This document shows, one piece after another, positions 6,089-12,106 of a stretch of DNA of 12,106 nt (position 1 is the first letter of the stretch; every line of letters starts with the position of its first letter). The notes beneath the pieces are model-generated. The model was given only the letters and a program-made list of their open reading frames with translations, had not been told where the DNA came from and searched no databases. This DNA comes from Bacteroidia bacterium. Its GTDB lineage: Bacteria > Bacteroidota > Bacteroidia > JABDFU01. The DNA is taken from NCBI GenBank assembly GCA_020849195.1, contig JADLGT010000329.1, positions 1 to 12,106 of the forward strand. The letters run 5' to 3'. The position numbers and the translations under genes were made by a program.

Positions 6089-9061
6089 ATGAAGCTATTC
6101 TATAATAGATATATTAGGGGTAATAAAAAATTTCTTTTCTGTCTTATCGGTATTGTATCAGGTTCAGTTTTTTCTCAAACCAATATGTGGGTATGGAAAA
6201 AAGGCGACCTGGTTGCCGGATCTCCGGGCACACCCGGCACAACGGGGATATTCGCACCTGCTAACATCCCCCCGGGCGTGTATGGCGCTGCATATTGGAC
6301 TGGCAAGGATGGATACTTCTATATTTTTGGCGGATACAATAGTGCCTCAACTTATGAAAAAGCTTTGTGGAAATACGATCCCCATCCGGGACCAACTTAT
6401 AACCAATGGATGGTGGTATGGAAATACAATGCCGCAGCTCCTGTAGTTACTCCAGGAATATTTGATGCCGCATATGGCCCCGGTGCAAATACAACGTTGT
6501 GCTATGCGACATGGGTTGATGCATCAGGTTATCTTTGGCTGCTTGATGGCGCGCAAGCCATGTGGAAATACGACCCGAACCCGGGTCCAACATTTAACCA
6601 ATGGGCAAGGATGCATATTGGAGGACTTGCCTTATATGGCGTTCAGGGGATTCCCAGCCCATCTAATGTTCCACCATCAAGGGGAGAAAGTGTATGTGCA
6701 TGGACTGACAGTAAAAATAATTTGTGGCTTTTCGGTGGCCAGGCTTTGTTGAATGATCTTTGGAAATATGATATTGCTGTAAATCAATGGACTTGGGTGA
6801 GTGGTGATAATATAATAAATCAAAACCCTGTGTATGGTATAAAAGGCACACCCAATGCTGCAAATAAACCGGGTGCAAGATATCAATATTTACATTGGAT
6901 AGACAAGAATGATAATTTATGGTTGATGGGAGCATCCGGAAAAGGAACCGCCGGAACTACCGGTTATCAAAATGATATGTGGCGGTATGACCCCGCTACA
7001 AATTTATGGACTTGGGAAGCAGGGACGAACAACGTGTATGTGGGCGGAACAGTTTATACTTATACACCCGGAACTATTTGTGTTGAAGGGGAGCCAAATG
7101 TCCCGGCACCAATCGAGATGCATGAAGCCCGCGCCCAATGGACAGACTCTTGCGGTAACTTTTGGTTTTTCGGATCCCACCAGGGAAGAGTATGGAAATT
7201 TCGTCCCTCAACCAAACGATTTACTCTTATAAGTAACAAGCCGAACAACAACCCTGTGAGAGGGACGATGGGCGTACCTGCAGCAGCCAACACTCCGGGA
7301 AATTACGATGGCGGTGTTCCGTTTCAGAACAACGAAGGATTTTGGTTCTGGTATGGTGAAGGAGCATTCGTTTCAAACTCCAAATACAACGATCTGTGGC
7401 TATATATTCCTGATAAGCCAACGGCAAATTATACTTATGTTGCATCTGTATGTGGAAATGGCAATGTGAATTTCACAAGCACCAGTGTTCCGAACTGCAA
7501 TGAAATAAAAAGTTACAAATGGGATTTTGGAGATCCGGGTTCGGGAGGCGCAAACAATTCCTCTCTTGCTACACCGTCTCATGTTTATCCGGCAACAGGA
7601 AATTATTCAGTAAAATTAATCGTAACAAGTTGCACAGGCAGCAAAGATTCTATTACCCAAACAATTAATGTACCGGTAAGTACTCCCTGGACATTGGGAT
7701 CATCTTCTACTTTTTCAAATTGTAATTCTTCAACCGGCTCAGTAACACTAACCATTTCCGGCGGGTCTGTTAATTACACTTACAATTGGAGCAATGGTGC
7801 CTCAACAATTACATCAGCAGGTTCAAATACAATTACCGGTCTTTCTGCAGATACCTATACTGTTACCATTTCGGATGCGACGGGATGCACTACCAGTTCG
7901 GTGGTAGCTGTTACCAACCCCGCTAAGCCTTTGATTACAGGTATGCCCGTTACGCTAAATGGTCTTTGCCCCGGTACGGTAACCGGAAATATATCAGTAA
8001 CAATTACCGGTACTGCTCCAATACTATATACGTGGAGTACAGGAGCAACAACCGCGTCTGTTTCAAATCTTAATCCGGGCGTGTATGGTGTTACTATTAC
8101 CGATGTAAACAATTGTACAGCTGCTCAGAACACATCTATTTTTGATGCAACACCTGTTTTGATAAATACAACTTCCGTTAAGGCTAATACATCATGCAAA
8201 TTTCCGAATGGTTTTATCTGGGTTAACGTATCGGGTGGAAAAGCACCTCTTACTTATCTATGGAACACAGGCTCCACAGCAAGTGCACTTTACTCCGGGC
8301 TGAGCGCCGGAACATATACCCTTTCAGTTACTGATGCAAACAATTGTACTGTAACAAAATCGTTTACTATAACAGAACCTTCCATTAACATTGCGATCTC
8401 TGCTGGGCAGATAGTATGTTCGGGAGGTTCTGCAAGTGTTACTGCGACCACATCAAGTGGTACCGCCAACTACACGTATTCGTGGAGTACCGGCGCAAGT
8501 GCCGTTACATCTTCTCTTACCAATGCTCAAATTTTAACTGCAGGAGTTTATGTTGTTACAATAACTGATAACAATGGTTGTACATCTTCTACAAGTATTA
8601 CATTAACTGCACCCGATCCTATAACTGTAAACATCAGTACAGTACTCCCATTGTGTGCCACTCCAACCGGCGAAGCTACAGCTTTACCGACCGGAGGAAC
8701 CGGAACATATACTTACTTGTGGAGTAACGGTTCCACAACACAAACAACTTCCGGCCTTGCTGCCGGAAATTATACGGTTACTATTTCCGACGCTAATAAT
8801 TGTACTGCAATAAAGGTGGCGACAATAACCCCACCATCACCGCTGACTGCCCAATTTGTAAAAGGCACCGCCAACTGCAGCACCTGCGGCTGCAAAGAAT
8901 GGATAATGGTTAACGCAACAGGCGGAGCAAGCCCCTACAGCTACACGTGGCCCGATGGAAATACCAACAGATACAAAAATGGGCTGTGTCCGGGAACCTA
9001 TACTGTTATTGTGAAAGATAAGAATGGGTGCAGTGTGAATATAAACGTAAATGCACCCTGA
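6089..9061 (+). CDS. Secreted kelch/galactose-oxidase-like propeller protein with PKD domain, five SprB repeats and Cys-rich C-terminal module
   Basis: This is an exported protein of 990 residues. The signal peptide is residues 1 to about 30 (basic start, FLFCLIGIVSGSVFSQ). Residues ~31-437 are a kelch-type beta-propeller. Blades are marked by LWKYDPHPGP, MWKYDPNPGP, LWKYDIAVNQW, MWRYDPATNLW and VWKFRPS. They alternate with a GxxGxPxxxNxPG motif (GIPSPSNVP, GTPNAANKPGAR, GVPAAANTPG) known from kelch proteins of this kind. Residues ~441-528 are a PKD domain (YKWDFGDPG, PSHVYPATGNYSVKL). Residues ~530-920 are five SprB-type repeats (Y[TL]W[ST]TG, L..GxYxVTITD.N.CT). Residues 922-990 are the Cys-rich terminal module. 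It has no type A or B T9SS sorting domain. SprB repeats are known from the gliding adhesin SprB of Flavobacterium, so a surface adhesin or matrix role is plausible, but gliding cannot be concluded from this window. The ATG at 6089 starts directly at the signal peptide. Confidence 0.88.
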   Translation: MKLFYNRYIRGNKKFLFCLIGIVSGSVFSQTNMWVWKKGDLVAGSPGTPGTTGIFAPANIPPGVYGAAYWTGKDGYFYIFGGYNSASTYEKALWKYDPHPGPTYNQWMVVWKYNAAAPVVTPGIFDAAYGPGANTTLCYATWVDASGYLWLLDGAQAMWKYDPNPGPTFNQWARMHIGGLALYGVQGIPSPSNVPPSRGESVCAWTDSKNNLWLFGGQALLNDLWKYDIAVNQWTWVSGDNIINQNPVYGIKGTPNAANKPGARYQYLHWIDKNDNLWLMGASGKGTAGTTGYQNDMWRYDPATNLWTWEAGTNNVYVGGTVYTYTPGTICVEGEPNVPAPIEMHEARAQWTDSCGNFWFFGSHQGRVWKFRPSTKRFTLISNKPNNNPVRGTMGVPAAANTPGNYDGGVPFQNNEGFWFWYGEGAFVSNSKYNDLWLYIPDKPTANYTYVASVCGNGNVNFTSTSVPNCNEIKSYKWDFGDPGSGGANNSSLATPSHVYPATGNYSVKLIVTSCTGSKDSITQTINVPVSTPWTLGSSSTFSNCNSSTGSVTLTISGGSVNYTYNWSNGASTITSAGSNTITGLSADTYTVTISDATGCTTSSVVAVTNPAKPLITGMPVTLNGLCPGTVTGNISVTITGTAPILYTWSTGATTASVSNLNPGVYGVTITDVNNCTAAQNTSIFDATPVLINTTSVKANTSCKFPNGFIWVNVSGGKAPLTYLWNTGSTASALYSGLSAGTYTLSVTDANNCTVTKSFTITEPSINIAISAGQIVCSGGSASVTATTSSGTANYTYSWSTGASAVTSSLTNAQILTAGVYVVTITDNNGCTSSTSITLTAPDPITVNISTVLPLCATPTGEATALPTGGTGTYTYLWSNGSTTQTTSGLAAGNYTVTISDANNCTAIKVATITPPSPLTAQFVKGTANCSTCGCKEWIMVNATGGASPYSYTWPDGNTNRYKNGLCPGTYTVIVKDKNGCSVNINVNAP
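7680..8847 (+). repeat. Array of five SprB-type repeats
   Basis: Five units of about 75-80 residues each start near a conserved Cys and carry a GG or SG turn, a Y-[TL]-W-[SN] strand, G[AS][TS]T, an L-x-[AP]-[GD]-x-Y strand and a final TD-x-N-[NG]-C-T. Cores are NYTYNWSNGAS, PILYTWSTGAT, PLTYLWNTGST, NYTYSWSTGAS and TYTYLWSNGST. They match the established SprB repeat family. The terminal module is in effect a sixth, modified unit with a different Cys-rich front half. Confidence 0.82.
8852..9058 (+). repeat. C-terminal Cys-rich module, copy 3 (69 residues)
   Basis: This encodes residues 922-990, with cysteines at 930, 933, 935, 967 and 981, the same spacing as the other two copies. Bases 8861-8910 match copy 1 at 49 of 50 positions, the one change giving Asn to Thr. 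It begins QFVKG where the others have QYTKG. Its tail is closer in protein to copy 1 (39 of 49 residues) than copy 2 is, but with many silent differences. It ends NAP then TGA. Confidence 0.9.
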
Positions 9062-9097
9062 GATTTTGTGTAATTCGGGATTAATTTAACTTTCAAG

Positions 9098-9130
9098 TTT
9101 TTGTGCCTTACCCAAAATTGATTAGGTTTG
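9098..9130 (+). promoter_or_regulatory. Bacteroidota-type sigma promoter for the DUF5606 operon
   Basis: TTTTTG at 9098-9103 matches the upstream TTTG box, and TAGGTTTG at 9123-9130 is an exact match to the TAnnTTTG box. They are separated by 19 bp, as expected for the Bacteroidota primary sigma factor. Transcription would begin about 5-8 bases downstream, leaving a leader of some 15 nt before the ATG at 9152. It would separate the downstream genes from the exported-protein cluster. Confidence 0.6.
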
Positions 9131-9151
9131 CGTACTAAAAACATTTACACC

Positions 9152-9697
9152 ATGGACTTAAGCGGAATAATATCAATTGCAGGAATGAGCGGGATTTATA
9201 AAGTTGTTGCTCAAACAAAAAACGGTTTAATTGTTGAATCGTTGATCGAAAAAAAACGTATGCCTACTTACGCTACCCAACGTGTAAGCGCTTTAGATGA
9301 CATCAGCATTTTTACTTCCGGCGATGATATATCCTTGAAAGATGTTTTTCAAAAAATAATGGATAAGCTTAGCAACGCCCCCGCTCCCGACCATAAATCA
9401 ACTGACGATGAATTGAAAACTTTTTTTACGTCTGTTCTCCCCGAATACGATAAGGAACGAGTGTATGTATCCGACATCCGAAAAGTAGTGATGTGGTATA
9501 ACATATTGCAGAAAAACGATTTGCTGAAAAAGGAAGAACCCGCATCCGACGATTCCGAAAAAACAAAAATTAATATTGGATCCGACGAAAAAACAAAATC
9601 GTACACCAAACCTGTTATAAAAGATACAATCAGCAGACAAAACAAATCGGCAGCGCCAAAGAAAACACAAACAACCCGCAAAACAGGAGCAGCATAA
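9152..9697 (+). CDS. DUF5606 family protein
   Basis: This is a 181-residue cytoplasmic protein of unknown function with no signal peptide. Residues 1 to ~125 match the DUF5606 family as I know it from Bacteroidota. It opens with MDLSGIISIAGMSGIYKVV, then has NGLIVESL, TQRVSALDDISIFT, DVFQKI, VLPEYDKERVY and SDIRKVVMWYNIL. Residues ~126-181 are a low-complexity hydrophilic tail rich in Lys, Thr, Ser and Asp (KKEEPASDDSEKTK, PKKTQTTRKTG), probably disordered. The ATG at 9152 is preferred over a TTG at 9128 because the family begins at MDLSG and 9128 would overlap the predicted -7 box. It is the first gene of a likely operon, with the peptidase 29 bp downstream. Confidence 0.85.
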   Translation: MDLSGIISIAGMSGIYKVVAQTKNGLIVESLIEKKRMPTYATQRVSALDDISIFTSGDDISLKDVFQKIMDKLSNAPAPDHKSTDDELKTFFTSVLPEYDKERVYVSDIRKVVMWYNILQKNDLLKKEEPASDDSEKTKINIGSDEKTKSYTKPVIKDTISRQNKSAAPKKTQTTRKTGAA

Positions 9698-9726
9698 CAA
9701 CAGTACTATTATAAAACCTCCTTACT

Positions 9727-11451
9727 ATGGGCAGTATAACCGGAACCCCTCCCAAACTTAAGCGACAATTACTGCCCGCCAATTTCAAAATAAAACACTG
9801 GGAACAACTCGAACCATTCTACAAAGAACTGGCATCGCGCACTATTCAATCAACACCCGAATTAGAAAAATGGATGGCGGATGTAAGCGAAATGGAAACT
9901 GTTTTAAACGAAGACTTGGGCTGGCGATATATTCGAATGACCTGCGATACAACAAATAAAAAATACATTGATGCATACACCTTTTTTATTGAAACAATTT
10001 CCAATCACGTTGAGTATTATACCAATTTGCTCAACCAAAAACTGATTCAGTCTCCCTTTATTAACAAACTCAACAAGAACAAATACCACATTTATGTACG
10101 GGAAATAAAAAACGATTTGAAATTATTCCGGGAAGAAAACATTCCGCTATACACTAAATTAAATACTGAGGAACAAAAGTATGGTGCTATAAGTGGTAAT
10201 ATGTCTATAAAATACAAAGGGAAAGAAATAACTCTTCAGCAGGCAGCCGTTTATTTAAAAAATTCTGACAGAAAAAAACGAGAAAAAATTTACCTGATGA
10301 TTCAAAAGCGCCGAATGAGCGACGCTAAAAAAATCGACACACTATTTGACAAAATACTTACGCTACGCCAACAAATAGCCGCTAATGCCGGATTTAAAAA
10401 TTATCGCGATTACGCATTTAAAGCTTTGGGGCGGTTCGACTATTCCATCAACGATTGTTTTAATTTACATGAAGCGATAAAAACAGAAGTTATTCCCTTG
10501 TTAAAACAAATGGATGAAGACCGCAAGAAAAAATTAAACTTACATACGCTCAAGCCATGGGACATGGATGTGGACACCGACAATGCAATGGCTCTACATC
10601 CATTCAAAAATGGGAAGGATCTTATTGATAAGTCCATTGAATGTTTTAATCAAGTAAAACCTTTTTACGCACAATGCCTTAAAGTTATGAAAGCCATGAA
10701 TCGGCTTGATGTTGACTCGCGTAAAGGAAAAGCTCCGGGCGGTTATAATTACTCGCTGAACGAATCAGGTGTTCCTTTTATTTTTATGAATGCGGCCGGC
10801 GTTCACCGCGATATGGTAACTATTGTTCACGAAGGTGGCCATGCCATACATGCTTTCCTTACTAACAAGCTCAAACTGGATGCTTTTAAAAATTGCCCTT
10901 CGGAAGTTGCCGAACTGGCATCCATGTCAATGGAACTTATTTCAATGGAACATTGGGATGTATTTTTTAACAACCCCAACGATTTGAGGAGGGCTCGAAA
11001 AGAGCAGCTTGAAAAAATTATATATATACTGCCATGGATAGCTGTCGTAGATAAATTTCAACATTGGATATACGAAAATAAATTGCACACTGTTGAGCAA
11101 CGTAGAAAAGCATGGTTAACTATGCTGAAAGAATTTAGCAGTCCGGTAACCAATTGGGAAGGGCAGGAACAATTTAGAACCCGAAGTTGGCAAAACCAAA
11201 TGCATATTTTTGACGCACCTTTTTATTATATTGAATACGCAATGGCTCAACTTGGTGCCATAGCTATATGGAAAAATTACAAACACAATCCGAAAAAAGC
11301 GCTCAACAACTATGAAGCAGCATTGAAGTTAGGTTATACCAAGTCAATACCTGAAATTTACGCTGCTGCCGGAATCAAATTCGATTTCTCAAAAAAAAAT
11401 ATCCGAGATTTAATAAATTTTGTAAAAGAAGAATTGCGAAAACTATCTTGA
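9727..11451 (+). CDS. M3 family oligoendopeptidase (PepF-like zinc metallopeptidase)
   Basis: This is a cytoplasmic zinc peptidase that hydrolyses oligopeptides, probably recycling peptides after proteolysis or uptake. It is 574 residues, normal for this family, with no signal peptide. The HExxH zinc motif is HEGGH at residues 368-372. The third zinc ligand is most likely Glu396 in AELAS, 28 residues after the first His, close to the spacing known in M3 enzymes. Other family landmarks are GWRYIRMTCDTT (65-76), FREENIPLYT, GRFDYS, RKGKAPGGYNYS, VPFIFMNAAG, DKFQHWIYEN, and the FYYIEYAMAQLGA helix (~499-511) that supplies a substrate-binding Tyr in relatives. Nothing is truncated or missing. The ATG at 9727 gives the usual family N-terminus (MGSITGTPPKLKR). 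It is the middle gene of a three-gene run; its stop overlaps a possible TTG of the next frame. Confidence 0.93.
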   Translation: MGSITGTPPKLKRQLLPANFKIKHWEQLEPFYKELASRTIQSTPELEKWMADVSEMETVLNEDLGWRYIRMTCDTTNKKYIDAYTFFIETISNHVEYYTNLLNQKLIQSPFINKLNKNKYHIYVREIKNDLKLFREENIPLYTKLNTEEQKYGAISGNMSIKYKGKEITLQQAAVYLKNSDRKKREKIYLMIQKRRMSDAKKIDTLFDKILTLRQQIAANAGFKNYRDYAFKALGRFDYSINDCFNLHEAIKTEVIPLLKQMDEDRKKKLNLHTLKPWDMDVDTDNAMALHPFKNGKDLIDKSIECFNQVKPFYAQCLKVMKAMNRLDVDSRKGKAPGGYNYSLNESGVPFIFMNAAGVHRDMVTIVHEGGHAIHAFLTNKLKLDAFKNCPSEVAELASMSMELISMEHWDVFFNNPNDLRRARKEQLEKIIYILPWIAVVDKFQHWIYENKLHTVEQRRKAWLTMLKEFSSPVTNWEGQEQFRTRSWQNQMHIFDAPFYYIEYAMAQLGAIAIWKNYKHNPKKALNNYEAALKLGYTKSIPEIYAAAGIKFDFSKKNIRDLINFVKEELRKLS

Positions 11452-11477
11452 ATAGCAACAACTTATTTTTAACGATA

Positions 11478-11993
11478 ATGATACCCCGCCCAAAACCTAA
11501 CGAGTACCCCACTTATTTTGAAACGTATATCAAACTGGTAAAAGAGGAGGATGCACTCAAAACACTTGATGCCGGAATACTGAATATGCAGGTCTTACTT
11601 TCAGACATTCCTGAAGAGAAAGAAAATTTTGCCTACGCAACCAACAAGTGGACAGTAAAAGAAGTAATTGGACATATAATAGATACGGAGCGTATTATGA
11701 CGTACCGAGCATTGCGTTTTGCCAGGGGCGACGGGCAGGAATTGCCCGGTTTCGACGAAAACTCCTATGTAAAAAATGCTCATTTTGATAAGCGAACTCT
11801 TATTGATATGGCCCACGAGTTTAGCCAAATGCGCCAATCAAACATTGCATTATTCAAAAGTTTTGATGAGGAAGCACTAAACAGGAAAGGAATAGCCAAC
11901 AAAAATTTGGTTAGCGTTAGGGCCTTGGCATTCATCATACCCGGTCATCAACTGCATCACATGAGTGTAATTAAAGAGCGTTACCTGAAATAA
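11478..11993 (+). CDS. DinB-like four-helix metal-binding protein
   Basis: This is a 171-residue cytoplasmic protein of the DinB/YfiT-like fold, a four-helix bundle that commonly binds a divalent metal through a His triad; some relatives are thiol transferases. Candidate ligands are His66 in GHIIDTE, and His157 with His160 or His161 in PGHQLHHMS, which is the typical spacing. The N-terminal helix includes LSDIPEEKENFAYATNKWTVKEV, as in DinB_2 members. The ATG at 11478 gives MIPRPKPNEY, a familiar family start. A TTG at 11448 overlapping the peptidase stop is possible but adds an unlikely extension. It is the last gene of the operon, 26 bp after the peptidase. Its exact substrate is not visible from sequence. 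Confidence 0.85.
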   Translation: MIPRPKPNEYPTYFETYIKLVKEEDALKTLDAGILNMQVLLSDIPEEKENFAYATNKWTVKEVIGHIIDTERIMTYRALRFARGDGQELPGFDENSYVKNAHFDKRTLIDMAHEFSQMRQSNIALFKSFDEEALNRKGIANKNLVSVRALAFIIPGHQLHHMSVIKERYLK

Positions 11994-12015
11994 AAATCTT
12001 CGTGTAATTTTTATT
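11989..12015. terminator. AT-only inverted repeat between convergent genes, possible bidirectional terminator
   Basis: AATAAAAAT (11989-11997) and ATTTTTATT (12007-12015) are perfect 9-bp complements with a 9-nt spacer. The repeat spans the stop codons of both convergent genes (TAA at 11991-11993; minus-strand TAA at 12011-12013). It has T-rich right arms on both strands but no G-C pair, so hairpin stability is doubtful. The convergent context is the main support. Confidence 0.3.
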
Positions 12016-12106
12016 CTTTAATAAACTTATGCAAAATCCTTTCTTGGCTCGTTTGTACGCTTACAAAATAAACACCCGATGGTAAGTTAGCTACACTTAC
12101 AGGGGC
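12011..12106 (-). CDS. 3' end of a T9SS cargo gene: type A C-terminal sorting domain (partial)
   Basis: Reading the minus strand from the window edge gives 31 codons without a stop, then TAA (complement at 12011-12013). The peptide ends VSVANLPSGVYFVSVQTSQ followed by ERILHKFIKE. This is the last strand pair of a T9SS type A sorting domain: an L-x-x-GxYxV strand, then a basic K-F-I-K-E end. The passenger lies outside the window, so its function cannot be told. The gene converges on the DinB-like gene with 17 bp between stops. It shows that type A sorting signals are in normal use in this genome, in contrast to the three large proteins here. Confidence 0.8.
   Translation of the reverse strand, partial: APVSVANLPSGVYFVSVQTSQERILHKFIKE

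Noticed and set aside
7680..8847. Repeated array considered as a CRISPR or tandem DNA repeat.
   Set aside because: Periodicity is at the protein level (about 75-80 residues, SprB repeats); DNA units are not identical and there are no spacers.
194..9061. Whether the three-gene cluster is a mobile element or phage region.
   Set aside because: No integrase, transposase, terminal inverted repeats, target duplications or tRNA are seen; shared tails are explained by duplication or conversion.
9349..9700. Two antisense open frames of 100 and 110 codons, Cys- and Phe-rich, opposite the DUF5606 gene.
   Set aside because: They are shadows of Lys/Glu-rich codons on the coding strand; no signal, motif or upstream element supports them.
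11448..11477. TTG start of the DinB-like gene overlapping the peptidase stop, suggesting translational coupling.
   Set aside because: The ATG at 11478 matches the usual family N-terminus; the extra ten residues resemble nothing in the family.

Overview
The window looks like a chromosomal segment of a low-GC member of the Bacteroidota. The evidence is three large secreted multidomain proteins built from SBBP, kelch, PKD and SprB-type repeats, two type IX secretion (T9SS) type A C-terminal sorting domains, a Bacteroidota-style promoter (TTTG and TAnnTTTG boxes), near absence of Shine-Dalgarno sequences, and a Bacteroidota-type M3 oligoendopeptidase and DUF5606 protein. I cannot name a genus.

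Layout. Positions 1-193 are non-coding leader with a strong small hairpin. Positions 194-9061 hold three plus-strand genes for exported repeat proteins: an SBBP beta-propeller protein (936 aa), a second protein with the same head domain but a different middle (857 aa from the chosen start), and a kelch/PKD/SprB-repeat protein (990 aa). Between the second and third lies a 464-bp gap. It holds an AT-rich hairpin, an intact but orphan T9SS type A sorting domain with no passenger or signal peptide, and an inverted repeat. Positions 9152-11993 carry a likely housekeeping operon: a DUF5606 protein, an M3 oligoendopeptidase and a DinB-fold protein. At the right edge, on the minus strand, is the last 31 codons of another T9SS cargo gene.

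The most striking feature is shared by the three large proteins. Their passenger architectures differ, yet all end in the same gap-free 69-residue module with five invariantly spaced cysteines (CxxCxC, then Cys 32 and 14 residues on). The module stops at an identical NAP-stop terminus and sits where a T9SS sorting domain would be expected. Its 5' part is essentially identical at the nucleotide level among copies (61/61 and 49/50 bases), while the rest has diverged, including at many silent sites. This suggests gene conversion or a recombining C-terminal cassette. I propose it as a candidate undescribed C-terminal domain, a modified terminal SprB repeat that may act as an alternative surface-targeting or anchoring tail. 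That role is inference only.

How the genes may work together: the three exported proteins look like a locally duplicated and shuffled set of extracellular adhesin- or matrix-like proteins. The downstream operon appears functionally unrelated and has its own promoter.
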